Shown piece after piece: positions 48,162 through 59,224 of a stretch of DNA of 64,000 nt. Each line of letters starts with the position of its first letter. Position 1 is the stretch's first letter. Under the pieces are notes generated by a model, which had not been told where the DNA came from, made no database searches, and saw only the letters and a list, made by a program, of their open reading frames with translations. The position numbers and the translations under genes were made by a program. This stretch comes from Methylocystis sp. (GTDB lineage: Bacteria; Pseudomonadota; Alphaproteobacteria; Rhizobiales; Beijerinckiaceae), in assembly GCF_021731785.1 (NCBI RefSeq), contig NZ_JAKFWS010000031.1:1-64000 (forward strand), read 5' to 3'.

Positions 48162-49582
48162 GGGAGCGGGAAAAAGCTGGGGGTCATGCTGCGAGATTGA
48201 ACGCGCCAGCTTTCAACCGGCCATCAATCACAGCGGCTCTCGCTTGAAACACGCGCTGCGCGCCGTGTGGCGACCAGCGCATCTGCTGCAGCTTGTTCAT
48301 GCGCGCATTGACCAGAGCATTGACCGTGGATTCCGCTCGCGAACTTGAGATCGGCAAGCCCTTCCAATAGCGTTGACAATAATTGATTACGGAAGCCTCG
48401 TTCAGTCGGAGGTATGTCGCCAACTCGTCGATGAGCAACAGAAACCGTTTCATTTTTGCATTGATCTCGCGAGTATGTTCGGAGACAACACTGCGAACCC
48501 AATAACTCATCCCCCCAATGCTTCGCGGGTCTCGTCAACGTAGCCGCTCCAAAGGAGATGACGAAGGCGCGGCACATGGCAATAGGCCGATGTCAGGAGC
48601 CAAGACTTCAATTCTGGCCTCGCCTGTCGGATGCCTTCGAAAGCCTGCTCGATGTGACGGACACGCATCGAGATGTGGAACCAGTCGAGGACATGCGTGA
48701 TTTGCTGTCGCGCGGCGCTAATCACGGCGCCTTTCAGCGCCGGATCGCCGTCGCTGAAAACCGTGATGTCTCTGCCAGGAACCCAACCCTGGGCGCGTAA
48801 CGCAGCTCGAACAGCATCAACGTTGCTCGTCGAAATATTTGACGCGGCTGCAAAATGGCGTGGCGGGCGTCCGTCGGCTTCGTCGCGTCCCATGATAACT
48901 TCGAAATGCCGCGTCTGATATCCCGGCACGGCTCGGAGCGGCTCATGCGATGCGGGCTCGCAAAATCTTTTGTCTCGATCTGAGCTGCAACCCGTGCGAG
49001 CCGATTTTGAACGCTTTTGTGATTGTGAGGGCGGGCGGCGGGCACGAAAAGATCGAGAACCCGGCTTGCTTCGCGGAATGAAAGCCGCGCACCCAATTCC
49101 GCCTGTACGCGCTCCAGCTCGGGGGTTGTTCGTCACGCCATTAGCGCCAGCAATCGACTTGCCGACGCCGCATCACGCGGCGCCGAACAGTTGCAGGATC
49201 GAAATCGAGGCGCGCGAACCTGACAGACGCCATACAGCGTGTGAATTGAACGTGTCCGATAATCGTGGATGGCGCGAAGCCGCTCGCAGCCCACACATTC
49301 CCGATCACGCATGCCGCACTGCTCGACCTGAAACTGCGTGTGTTCGACTTGCATTCGCTGCAAGATGGCTTTGCCTTCTTCCAGGGTCAGGCCGAAATCT
49401 TTGAGATGAGGCTGGTCCACATTGCGCCGGACAAGGAAAATCTCTCGTCGCGCCGAAACGCCATCCACGCCGACAAATTCCGCCAATATCTTCATCTCAA
49501 TAATTCCCGTCACAGGCCCGCCTCCTCACTCGAAAATTCGAGCTTACATGACCTGACGGACCCCCAACTTTTTCCCACTCCC
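48162..49582 (-). mobile_element. ISKra4-family insertion sequence, transposase broken by frameshifts
   Basis: 24-bp terminal IRs GGGAGCGGGAAAAAGCTGGGGGTC (48162-48185) and GACCCCCAACTTTTTCCCACTCCC (49559-49582); transposase pieces in different frames at 49133-49513, 48507-49136, 48184-48510. Confidence 0.8.
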
Positions 49583-49783
49583 GTTCGACTCCCTCGCGCC
49601 GACCGTCTCAGACGATATCTCGATCCCGTAAAACCTTCGATCGAACTCCGCCTGTGACCTTCTCCGTTAGCTTCGGTCGCGCGCCACTGAAACGGCCGTG
49701 CGCGCAAGCGGAATCTAATGCCGCCGGCGTGCGTTCGCGAAAAAGGCCCCGCTCAAACTCGGCGAGCTCTCCGAATAAATTCA

Positions 49784-49817
49784 GGAGGGCGGGGCGAATC
49801 CGCCGCCCTCCCTTTTT
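49784..49817. terminator. Intrinsic terminator, possibly bidirectional
   Basis: GGAGGGCGG-N10-CCGCCCTCC followed by CTTTTT on plus; TGAATTTATT on minus. Confidence 0.7.
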
Positions 49818-49829
49818 GCGTACGGCGCG

Positions 49830-50099
49830 TTATGCGGCCTTCGCTTCGGGGGTCTCCGCAGACTCCATGGCCCTAAGATAGAGGTCGAGCAGGGACTCGT
49901 GTTCGTCGCGCTCGTCCTTGTCCTGCTTACGCAAGCGAAGGATTTCCTTCAGCACCTTCACATCGAAGCCTTCGCCCTTGGCCTCGTGTAAGACTTCCTT
50001 CTTCCCCTCGTTCAATGCTTTGATCTCTTCGTCGATGTGCTCGATGCGCTCGACAAATGAGCGAATACGATCGCCCGCGATTCCCACCGTGTCTGTCAT
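49830..50099 (-). CDS. DUF2312/GapR-like nucleoid-associated protein
   Basis: RIRSFVERIEHIDEEIKALNEGKKEVLHEAKGEGFDVKVLKEILRLRKQDKDERDEHESLLDLYLRAM. Confidence 0.9.
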   Translation of the reverse strand: MTDTVGIAGDRIRSFVERIEHIDEEIKALNEGKKEVLHEAKGEGFDVKVLKEILRLRKQDKDERDEHESLLDLYLRAMESAETPEAKAA

Positions 50100-50354
50100 A
50101 ATTCCCCTCATTGATGTGGAGGGAGATACGGTAAGGCTGTTAAAGTAACCGAGAGATTAACCGGAGACCTCCAAATACCAAGCGATCGTCGAATTCTGGT
50201 GACGGGCGGTTGGGTCAGGCGGCGGCTGACCTTGGCGCGGCCTGCCGCCGCGCTTTGCTAAAGTGACGATTCAAGCGTTTCCACCCGGTCACGAGCGAGA
50301 CCCCTCTTCACTAATTTGCGTGCTGTCGGCGACAGGCGATCATTTTGGAAATAT

Positions 50355-53300
50355 TCATCCGCAATGCATTCGCTCGATCCTGCCGTTCGTCACAAACACC
50401 AGCAAGGCCTCTTTTGCTGTGGTAGTAGCAAGATAATCTTTGAGTTGTTCACGATAGAGTTCGATTTGAGCCGGTCCCGGATCGACATCACTCTTCCAAT
50501 CGACGACCACCTCGACGGCGCCATCGTTGTCGAGAGCCAAGGCATCGACAACGCCGCCAATATATGTCGAGCAATCTGCGGCGATATCGGCCGAGAAGAC
50601 CGTCACCTCCGGCAGTAGGCGATTTCTGATTGCTGCAATTTCCGGTATCGCTAGCGCCCGCACCGCGGTCGCTGCTAGTTCGAGCGCATTTGGACCATCT
50701 TCGGGGCGATCCGCTTCAGTAACGCCGAGCTCAGCAAGCAAAGTTCTCGCACGCGCCTCCAATATCTGATGGTCCTCAATTATCTGGCCCGTCAGTAGTT
50801 CCTCGAGCAGCTTGTGCAGGACAAGCCCGCGTTCCCGGCCGCCTTGGATGATCCCAGCGGGCGAAGCGGGCCCCGCATCGGTTGGCAAAGATTCTTCCAA
50901 AGTTGTTGCGTCTGTATAGACTTCCGCCACTGGCAGTCTGAACGGCTCTTCAGCGGGCGCCTCATGACGGCTCGGACTTTTCCAAATGATTGTCCGTCGC
51001 GTAGTTGCGATCGTCGCCGCTTCAGCAGTCCAGGTTGCCACGTCTTGATGGTTTTCTGGCCCTTCCGTTGGAGAGCGAAGACTTCTTGAGATAGCGGCGC
51101 CATCGAAACCTGGAAGCTCATCAAGTCGCAATTCAAGTAAGCTCAACCAATCAGAGCCCGCGCGTTCGCTCTGCCGGGGCAGCAACAAGAGATCACAAGC
51201 GCGGGTGAGCGCCACATACCATAGTCGGATGCGTTCCCGTCGAAGTTGATCACGTTCGTCGCTTTTGACCAACTCGTAGTCAGGACCGGCCGCGCCCAAC
51301 AGCTTGAAATGCACGGTATCATCCGATCGCCGATGCAGAAATTTCATGTCGTCATCGAGGATGGTCGGCGAATTGATTGGAATCACGATCGGCCATTCGA
51401 GACCTTTTGCCGAGTGCATCGTAATGATCGACACTGCTTCTGCATCTGCATCAGGGCGGCCCTCCATCTGCTTTTCCGAATCTTCCCAACTCGCTCGGAG
51501 AGCCTCGACGAAAGCCGTGAGCCCGCGTGCGTCATACGCGCGCGCCATTTCCAGGAAAAGTTCGACATTGGCGAGCGCACGTTCGGCGCCGCTGCGGTAC
51601 CGGGCGCGCAGGATCGGGCGCACATTCAGCTCTTCGACCGCTTCGGCCATAAATTGGTATGGCGTGGTGTGGCGGGCCCGACGAGCGAGATTTTGCAGCA
51701 CTTCGAGGGCGCGGTTGAGAACGGGATGGCTGACAGCGCTGCGATCCGTCCAAAGGTGAAGTTGTGGCGGCGCGCCATTTGGTCCTGCCGGTAAGGCGAT
51801 AATAGAGTCCGCGATTTCTTCTTCGGTGAGGCCGACGAGCGGCCCGCGCAGAAGTGCGCCTAAGCCGAGCGTGTCGCGCCAATCGACGCAGGCGCGGGCG
51901 ACAGCTATCAGCTCTTGGACCTCCTGCCGGCGGAAGAAGCTCTTCCCCGCCTGGGAGGCGATCGGAATGCCGCGCCGCTCGATCTCGCGTTCATAGATCC
52001 AAAGATTTGTGCCGGTTGGCGCGAGTAACGCGATATCGCCAGCGCGGCACGGTCTCATCGTCTTCGATCGCTTGTCCCAAATCTCATAGGCGCCGATGAT
52101 TCGTTCGAGGAGCTCGGCGACGATGTTTGCTTCCTCTCGCCGTACGCTGTCGACAGCGAGCTTCCCGCGGCTATCCTTGTGTCGGTCTTCGATCACGATT
52201 TCGAAACACGCCACGGCGGCGCGTCCGTCCTGCGGTCGACGCGTCGATTGCAACGCCGTGAAGCCGGGTTGTCCCTGCTCTTGCGAGAGAAGCGCGCGGA
52301 ACTGATCATTCGCGAAATCCAGGATCGGCTTCAGCGATCGAAAGTTCGCCGTGATTTCGATGACTAAGGCCGGATCGCGCGTCACTAGCGCGCGCTTGGC
52401 CTCGAGATAGGTGTCGACGTCGGCGCCTCGAAACCGATAGATGGCTTGCTTCGGATCGCCGACCACAAATAGGCTACCCGCACGCAAGGCGCGATCGATC
52501 CACGGCGTCTCCTGGGCGCCTTCGCCGCAGAGGCGCCAGAGAATCTCCGCTTGCAGGGGATCGGTGTCCTGGAACTCGTCGACCAGAACTCTCGGATAGC
52601 GGCGGCTGAGGTCATGGCGCACCGCTTCATTATGGGCGAGCAGATCGCGGGCGTGGTAGAGCAGGTCATCGAAATCCAGAAGCGCCGCTTGACGTTTGTA
52701 ATCTGCATAGAGTTTGGCGAGGGCATCGAATTCGGCGACGAAGCGACTGAAGGCGGCGGCGCATACTGCTGCGACGAAGGTCTGATAGGCTCGATCGCAC
52801 CGGTCATAATGAGCTTGCGCATCGGCTGACAGCTGACTGCCGCGCGGTTTGCCGAATCCGGCGTCGCTCGATGCGTCCTGCCACTTGCCCTTATTTCTCC
52901 AAGCGACAAATCGTGTTTCGGAGCCATGTCGACATTTCGGCGCTTCATGTAGCAGTAATTGGGTTATGCGTCGCCCGGTCGTGACTCCGACGCGGGCGTC
53001 GTTGACCATACTCCAGAGGCGGCGGAGATCGACGATAAGATCCCTAGTGACGGGTTCGACAATCCCGCATCCATCATACCAATTCGCGAACGCTTCGACT
53101 TCGTGTGACAGAGTCTCGAGCGCTGCTCGATCAAATTCGGCAGTCGGCGCTTTGGCCGTTCGCTTCGTTCGCAGGAAAGCGGCGACGTCTTGGATCAATC
53201 TGACGACGGCGTCAGGCTCGTCGAGGAGAAGCTCCGCGAAGAAATCTTCTTCCCCCAATTCCGGCAGCGGCGGCATGCGCCCAAGTCCTTCGCTCCCGCG

Positions 53301-53810
53301 ATCCCGCCCGAAACGGGCTGAGAGCCAGGCCTGAAGCAGGTCTTGATAGGCGAGGTCAGCGGCCCCCGGATCGATGATCGCGGCGCCGGGATCAATCCCC
53401 GCCTCGACGGGGTATGGCTTCACGAGCTGCTGGCAAAATCCGTGAATGGTGGTGCAAGTGATTTCGTCGAGGGTTTCAGCCGCCGCCGCAATGGAGCTCG
53501 CCTGATCGGCCGAGAGCCCGTTCGGCAAAGCGATGCGCAGTTCGTCGGGAATGAGACCGAGCGCCAGCTCGCCGACGAAGCGATCGATGCGGTCGAGCAG
53601 TTCCGAGGATGCGGCCTCGGTGAAAGTGATCGCGACGATTTCGCGGGGCTTAGCTCCACTGGCAAGAAGAAGCGCCACTCGCCCGGCCATGAGCGAGGTC
53701 TTGCCGCTGCCGGCCCCTGCTTCAACCAAAAGCGTCGAATTGTGATCGAGCAGCGCGCGTCTCCGAGCTTCCGCGTCCGGTAGATCGCTCGAGTAGGGAG
53801 CTTTGGTCAT
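50355..53810 (-). CDS. addA: AddA-like double-strand break repair helicase-nuclease
   Basis: LVEAGAGSGKTSLMAGRVALLLASG, VDEFQDTDPLQAEI, MHSAKGLEWPIVIPIN, nuclease motif VEVVVDWKSD; start near MTKAPYSS. Confidence 0.85.
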   Translation of the reverse strand: MTKAPYSSDLPDAEARRRALLDHNSTLLVEAGAGSGKTSLMAGRVALLLASGAKPREIVAITFTEAASSELLDRIDRFVGELALGLIPDELRIALPNGLSADQASSIAAAAETLDEITCTTIHGFCQQLVKPYPVEAGIDPGAAIIDPGAADLAYQDLLQAWLSARFGRDRGSEGLGRMPPLPELGEEDFFAELLLDEPDAVVRLIQDVAAFLRTKRTAKAPTAEFDRAALETLSHEVEAFANWYDGCGIVEPVTRDLIVDLRRLWSMVNDARVGVTTGRRITQLLLHEAPKCRHGSETRFVAWRNKGKWQDASSDAGFGKPRGSQLSADAQAHYDRCDRAYQTFVAAVCAAAFSRFVAEFDALAKLYADYKRQAALLDFDDLLYHARDLLAHNEAVRHDLSRRYPRVLVDEFQDTDPLQAEILWRLCGEGAQETPWIDRALRAGSLFVVGDPKQAIYRFRGADVDTYLEAKRALVTRDPALVIEITANFRSLKPILDFANDQFRALLSQEQGQPGFTALQSTRRPQDGRAAVACFEIVIEDRHKDSRGKLAVDSVRREEANIVAELLERIIGAYEIWDKRSKTMRPCRAGDIALLAPTGTNLWIYEREIERRGIPIASQAGKSFFRRQEVQELIAVARACVDWRDTLGLGALLRGPLVGLTEEEIADSIIALPAGPNGAPPQLHLWTDRSAVSHPVLNRALEVLQNLARRARHTTPYQFMAEAVEELNVRPILRARYRSGAERALANVELFLEMARAYDARGLTAFVEALRASWEDSEKQMEGRPDADAEAVSIITMHSAKGLEWPIVIPINSPTILDDDMKFLHRRSDDTVHFKLLGAAGPDYELVKSDERDQLRRERIRLWYVALTRACDLLLLPRQSERAGSDWLSLLELRLDELPGFDGAAISRSLRSPTEGPENHQDVATWTAEAATIATTRRTIIWKSPSRHEAPAEEPFRLPVAEVYTDATTLEESLPTDAGPASPAGIIQGGRERGLVLHKLLEELLTGQIIEDHQILEARARTLLAELGVTEADRPEDGPNALELAATAVRALAIPEIAAIRNRLLPEVTVFSADIAADCSTYIGGVVDALALDNDGAVEVVVDWKSDVDPGPAQIELYREQLKDYLATTTAKEALLVFVTNGRIERMHCG

Positions 53811-56593
53811 CACTCGAGCTCCCATAATGGAGCCAGACCCGCCAGGCGTTCGGCAATCAGCGGACGTTTCATCTCGAAATAGCTCTCCTTCGCGCCCCCA
53901 GGCAGGGCGAAAGCGAGATCGTTGAAACTATCTTCAGCGCCGGCGCCGGGCAGCAGATTGCCCGCAAGGACATGGCGCTGCGCGGCTCCCACGAAATCGG
54001 CGAGGCGCTCGAGCGCATCGGCGGGATCGGCGAGTAGATAGAGCCCGCCATCGACGCCTTTCGGATAGAGTAGTCGCGCCTCTACCTTATCGAGACCCTC
54101 CACGAGCGCACGAACAGCATAGGCGTAAAGGCACCGTTGCAACTCGGCTCCGCCCTTTAATACGGGCTCTTTGCTTCGGCGTGGCGGCGCACCAGACTTA
54201 TAGTCTGTCACGCGGGCGCTCGCGCCTGAACCAGACAAATCGAGACGATCGATCGAACCGCCGATCGCCACAGCCGTGCCCGGAATGACAACGGGCCTGA
54301 GGGCGTCCCAGGGAAGGCGCGCGCGATGTTCTGGCGCAAGCGCTTCCGCGCGAGGGTCGCCGCCGAATGGAATTTCGGCAAAGCTTTTTTGCGCCGGCAA
54401 CTGCTGCTCTGGGAAGGTGAGAGCGGCGAGCGCAAGGGCGCGAACATTTTCGAGTTTACGACGCCAAATCACCGGGGGAGGGACTGGCGCGTTTCGTTCC
54501 CATTCCACGGCGACTGTGTTGAGGCTTTCATCGAGCGCATCCGAAATGGCGCCCGCGTCGGCGTTGCCAAGACCTCCCGGATGGGCCGCCTCGAGACGAT
54601 CGACCGCCTTTTGCAGAGTGATGTGAAGCAGATTGCCGAAGGCGAGAGCATCGAGCAACAGTGGTTCCTCGCTCTCCTGCGGCTCCTGCCAGCGGAAACC
54701 ATAGGTCCATAAATAACCAAGGGGATCACGCAACAATTTGGTCAGCGACGTCGCCGACTGTCGGCGATTGAGCGCCGCGACAACCAGTGGATGACGATGA
54801 CGGACCAACCCGTCATGAGCGGTGAGGCGATCGGTATGCCAGTCGATCCAGCATGACAGCGCCGATTGCGCCACGGGCAATGTGCTGAATTCGGCAGGTC
54901 GCGCGAACAGCCGGTCTGACCAGCCGGCGGCATGCTCAGGTATCCGAGCTCTCTGCCGATAAACCTGGGGCTGCGATTTCGGATAAAGCGGCGAAAGCCC
55001 GTTGATCCGCCCTTGCGCGTCACGTCGCGCATGTGAGCAGACGACTTGCCGCGTCGTTGTCTTGAGGATCGTGTCGAAATCGCGCCGATCAGCTTCGTGC
55101 ACAGGCAGTGGATCGAGCAAATCCGAACGAATAATGTGGTTTGGCAATAGCGGATCTTCGGCCTGGCGACGTGGCCAGGCTCTCGAGGTGAGGCCGATCA
55201 GTCTCACATAAGCGCGAGGTTCGGCGGCGAGCGCCGACGCGGGCGTCCAAATAACGGCCGCCTCCGGCTCCACGTCATCGGGCAAATGAAGCTTGGCGAG
55301 CGTCACATCTAGTGCTTCTGGCGGTCCCTCTGTCAGTGACTTACGCCAGATTGCGAGGCTTCGAACACCAAGGAGCCGTTCCCCGATTTCAGGCGCTCGT
55401 TTCAGGCCGAACGCCAGCGTTTCGACCAAGTCGCGGAGAAGCGCCGCCGCAGCGTCACCCTTTGGAAACGCGTCATTTGCAAGAGCGCCGAGCGTTTCGC
55501 GCCACTGCGCCACGCCGAGTAGCGGGGCGTCTTTGGGCAGCGCGCGCCACCAGTTTGCGGGCACAACCTCGAAGGCGGGGTTCTGGTGGCGCAACAGCGA
55601 GACGAGGCGGATCATGCGGGCTTTGCTGAACCCGCGCAGAAGAATTTCGGCAAGCGCTGCGGCGAGTTGGCCCTGCGGCGTTGTCAACGCCTTGCGGCCG
55701 TGAACGAAATGCAGATCGAGCCCGCTCATCTCACTGAGCGCCAAGAAATGATCGTCCCATTCTTCCGGAGAAGCCGTTGCGATGGCGATCTGTTCCGGAC
55801 GCACGTCTCCCCGGGCAATCAGGGACCGCGCCCAGCGTAAGGCTTCGAGCGCTTCGTGCCTTGAACTTGCGCAGGATTCGCAAAGAATTTCGGGGTTCGC
55901 CGCCGTCGTTTCGACGATGGGAATGCCGAGGTCGCGAAGCCAACCAGGCGTGTAGCGGGGCCCGGAGATCCAGCGCACCTCCATGACACCGGCGAGCGCG
56001 GCGAGCAGGGGCCGCCAAACGGGTGACATTTCGGTGCGGCCTTCAACTGAGATTTTTCCAAACAATGTTTCTGCATGATGGAGACGGCCGAGGGCCATTG
56101 CGACCAGATCGGCCGGACGTCGCATTGATGGGGGTATATGTTGCAAGGCCTCACTCTCGAGCCGTGCAATGGCGGCGAGCCGAGATCGCGTGGCTGACCC
56201 CTCAGGCGCTGAGCGTTCATTGAGGTCGAGGCCTGCCGACCAAGCCTTGCTCAGCGTTGCGGCGGCGGCGCGGGCGAAGCCGGGTAGTAATTTTATGTCG
56301 TTCAGTTCACCGAGATCGGCCAAAATAGCCTTGGCAATCGCAGATTTGAGCGCGTCGGAATCGATCGGCTGAAGAAAGCCTCCCGCCAATCGCGCGGCGA
56401 GAAGTTCGATCGGCAGCGCTTGCAGACCATGCCGCCGCGCGACGGCGGCATCCGCACGGAACCGGCGCCAGGCAAGACGCGAATGGATGATGATTGTATT
56501 GCGCACGATTCGCGACGCCAAGAATTGATGGAACGAATTCTCTTGTATCATGCCTGTTCGCCGAAAGCCCACGAACCGACGTCGCGACTTCAT
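53810..56593 (-). CDS. addB: AddB-like PD-(D/E)XK nuclease subunit
   Basis: C-terminal SIDRLDLSGSGASARVTDYKSGAPPRRSKEPVLKGGAELQRCLYAYAV; adjacent to addA; start uncertain. Confidence 0.8.
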   Translation of the reverse strand: MKSRRRFVGFRRTGMIQENSFHQFLASRIVRNTIIIHSRLAWRRFRADAAVARRHGLQALPIELLAARLAGGFLQPIDSDALKSAIAKAILADLGELNDIKLLPGFARAAAATLSKAWSAGLDLNERSAPEGSATRSRLAAIARLESEALQHIPPSMRRPADLVAMALGRLHHAETLFGKISVEGRTEMSPVWRPLLAALAGVMEVRWISGPRYTPGWLRDLGIPIVETTAANPEILCESCASSRHEALEALRWARSLIARGDVRPEQIAIATASPEEWDDHFLALSEMSGLDLHFVHGRKALTTPQGQLAAALAEILLRGFSKARMIRLVSLLRHQNPAFEVVPANWWRALPKDAPLLGVAQWRETLGALANDAFPKGDAAAALLRDLVETLAFGLKRAPEIGERLLGVRSLAIWRKSLTEGPPEALDVTLAKLHLPDDVEPEAAVIWTPASALAAEPRAYVRLIGLTSRAWPRRQAEDPLLPNHIIRSDLLDPLPVHEADRRDFDTILKTTTRQVVCSHARRDAQGRINGLSPLYPKSQPQVYRQRARIPEHAAGWSDRLFARPAEFSTLPVAQSALSCWIDWHTDRLTAHDGLVRHRHPLVVAALNRRQSATSLTKLLRDPLGYLWTYGFRWQEPQESEEPLLLDALAFGNLLHITLQKAVDRLEAAHPGGLGNADAGAISDALDESLNTVAVEWERNAPVPPPVIWRRKLENVRALALAALTFPEQQLPAQKSFAEIPFGGDPRAEALAPEHRARLPWDALRPVVIPGTAVAIGGSIDRLDLSGSGASARVTDYKSGAPPRRSKEPVLKGGAELQRCLYAYAVRALVEGLDKVEARLLYPKGVDGGLYLLADPADALERLADFVGAAQRHVLAGNLLPGAGAEDSFNDLAFALPGGAKESYFEMKRPLIAERLAGLAPLWELE

Positions 56594-56781
56594 GAACTAA
56601 CAGCTGATTTTCAACGACGGTGGAGACAGGCGAGCAAACCAAAAAGCCGAGGCGTTGGCTGGCGCTCGAATCCGAAGCCTTGCTCATCATCAAGCACGCT
56701 AAATCAAGCACGCTAAGGACGATTGGAAGCTCTATCCGAATCGAGGCGGTTATCTCCTCAATGGAAGCTTCAGATTGAACA

Positions 56782-58023
56782 TCAAAACTCACTCAAGTCG
56801 GGAACGCGCTGGAACGCGATCTTGCTGGTCATGCGGCGCAACGATGACGTCGTCGCGCCGAACCCCACCGTGCCGCGCCCGAATTTCTGGTTGAGCCTAT
56901 CGATCGCCTCGGTCAACGCGGCATTTGTTGGACGTTCGAAAAGATCGGTCTGATGTTTGTTAGCAGGAACAAGCCCCGCGAGCGTCACTCCGACGCGTAA
57001 AGGCTTCTGCGCCGGCACGCGCGACCATATCTCCATCAAGATGCGGCTGAGAGTTTGCGTGTCGTCCGTCTCATGAAAGGATCGCTCGTCGATCCAATGG
57101 CCGCGATCGTTCGCCCATTTGATGTCCGCAATCAAGCGACGGCAGTAGAAATTCTCTTGCCGCAAACGTTCGGCGGCGCGCGCCAGCAACTCGCGCACTA
57201 CGGGCGTCGCCGCTCTGATGGTCCTCTGCTCGGGGGCCAGAACATGTTGATGGCCAAAACTAGCGCGCCGCCGGATTGGCGCGGGCAGGTCCTCTCCGTG
57301 AAGCAGCGCATGAAACCTTCCCCCAACAACCCCGCCCCAGATGCGTTGAAGAGTGTCGGCGTCCGCCAGCCAGAGTTTGCAGACGGTATCGAGACCGGCC
57401 GCCCGAAGCCGCCGCGCCATGTTGACGCCGACGCCGCTAATGTCCCCGATGCCGAGATGCAGGATTTTCGTCGGCATCGATTCCGGTTCCAGGATCGTTA
57501 GACCATCCGGCTTCTGCATGTCGGAAGCGAGCTTAGCGAGCAATCGATTGCTAGCAGCGCCGATGGAACTGGTGAGGCAATCCCCTACCTGCTGGCGTAT
57601 CGCCTGTTTGATCTGCGTGGCAAGCCGCGTGATGGCTTCGGGCGAGCGCTGGCTGCGGTCCAATTCGCACGCCACTTCGTCGATCGACATCACGGTTCCG
57701 ATCGGAATGCAGCTTTCAATCGCGTCGAGGATACGGTGATGATATTCGACATAGAGTTTGGGATGACTCTGAACGACGATCAAATGCGGGCAGAGGCGCC
57801 GCGCGTCGCCGATCATCGTTCCCGTCTTGATGCCGAAGGCCTTCGCCGGATAGCTGGCGGCGATGGCGCAAGTAGTGTCAGCGAGCAGCGGCGCAACGAC
57901 GACCGGTTTGTTACGCAAGTCCGGTTGCTCCTGCTGTTCGCAGGACGCAAAATAACTGTTCAGGTCGATCACCATCCAGCGCAAACCTGGTGTTGCGCCT
58001 GATGAAGAGCTCGATGCGCTCAT
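56782..58023 (-). CDS. Y-family DNA polymerase (DinB/UmuC-like)
   Basis: WMVIDLNSYFASCEQQEQPDLRNKPVVVAPL, AIAASYPAKAFGIKTG, MSIDEVACEL, GIGDISGVGVNMARRLRAAG. Confidence 0.9.
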   Translation of the reverse strand: MSASSSSSGATPGLRWMVIDLNSYFASCEQQEQPDLRNKPVVVAPLLADTTCAIAASYPAKAFGIKTGTMIGDARRLCPHLIVVQSHPKLYVEYHHRILDAIESCIPIGTVMSIDEVACELDRSQRSPEAITRLATQIKQAIRQQVGDCLTSSIGAASNRLLAKLASDMQKPDGLTILEPESMPTKILHLGIGDISGVGVNMARRLRAAGLDTVCKLWLADADTLQRIWGGVVGGRFHALLHGEDLPAPIRRRASFGHQHVLAPEQRTIRAATPVVRELLARAAERLRQENFYCRRLIADIKWANDRGHWIDERSFHETDDTQTLSRILMEIWSRVPAQKPLRVGVTLAGLVPANKHQTDLFERPTNAALTEAIDRLNQKFGRGTVGFGATTSSLRRMTSKIAFQRVPDLSEF

Positions 58024-58396
58024 GTTTCGGTTTCTATCTGACCGGACACAAGGACCATAGGTTGTGGTGGTTTCTGTGGCAAGATTCCGCCCCTTGAGAC
58101 TACTGAAAGGTGCAAGACTTGACGCGCGCGGGGGGCAGCGCCCCTAGTAAAGGGCCGCGTCTGTCCGATTAAGGCCGGCTTTCCATCCACGGTGGACGGT
58201 CAGTCTCGGGCAGTGGATCACGGTCATGCATGGCAAAGGACGTTGTCATGCGTGAGATTTGGCCGGAAAAACGGGGAGGGAGCCACGCGCGTCAGGACGC
58301 TCGCCAGCGGCGATCAAACCTCGCGGATTCGCAGAACGCTCATTGTGGAACAGCACGGCGTCGCGACGCCAAGCAATGGCATGACCATCGGCCTCC

Positions 58397-59224
58397 CTAT
58401 ACCAGCTCTTTCCGAAGTCTCATGAGCTGCCGCGCAAATGGAACAAAAATCACGAGCCACATATAGACTTGTTCGCGGGTCGGGGGCTTCGCGCCGGTCG
58501 GGTGACCGGATTCATTGCGCGCTATGCGGATTGCTGACTGAATAGCCGTGAGGTTCACTTCCAAGTCTTCTGTCGCCGACTGTGAAAGTGTTTTGATTAT
58601 TGGATTTAGCAACTCATGAAATTTGGTGATTTTCGCTCGAATGAATGGCAGCTTTGTCACAGGCAAAAACCTCGATCCATGAGTGGGGCTGTTGGCTGCC
58701 ACCTCTACAAGCCGCAGAAATTCGATTTCTGCGGCCACGCCAAGCATGACGAGACTTGCTAACAGGCAATCTGCATAGAACGCCGCTACGGCTTCCTCTA
58801 AGTAGACGACTGCCGCTGCGGATATATCCGGCACTTCAGCATGTAGAACTTTCAAAAAGCCGCTGCTATCGTGGAAACGAAAGGGGCTTTGATGCTGTAA
58901 GGCCTGCTGTCCAAAACGACTAAGGCGGAGCCACGGCCACCCAGGATTGCTGCTGTTTAGGCCGAGAGTAACAACTCCCTGCCGAAATAAGTCCCACACC
59001 ACCTCAAGAACGATATTGGAATCGTTGGGATGCAATTGACTGTCCGCACCGGCGTAAGCCATTCCAGTTGGAAGCGGGGGCGCATTATGTCGTCGCGCCA
59101 AAGTGCGTGCTGTGTGTTCTAAAACGCCGGCAAACTGATTGACACCGTTTGTAGACGCTTTGCTTAGGACATCTACGACGACTTCTCGAATTTCTTCATA
59201 ATCGTGCTGGGGTAGATTCCACAT
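58397..59224 (-). CDS. Hypothetical protein with HEPN-like RX4H motif
   Basis: C-terminal helical segment AIRIARNESGHPTG; no enzyme family recognised. Confidence 0.5.
   Translation of the reverse strand: MWNLPQHDYEEIREVVVDVLSKASTNGVNQFAGVLEHTARTLARRHNAPPLPTGMAYAGADSQLHPNDSNIVLEVVWDLFRQGVVTLGLNSSNPGWPWLRLSRFGQQALQHQSPFRFHDSSGFLKVLHAEVPDISAAAVVYLEEAVAAFYADCLLASLVMLGVAAEIEFLRLVEVAANSPTHGSRFLPVTKLPFIRAKITKFHELLNPIIKTLSQSATEDLEVNLTAIQSAIRIARNESGHPTGAKPPTREQVYMWLVIFVPFARQLMRLRKELV

Noticed and set aside
49253-49263. TGTCCGATAAT, similar to the 3596-3624 palindrome arm
   Set aside because: Falls within ISKra4 transposase coding sequence (HDYRTRS) with no partner arm; likely chance.
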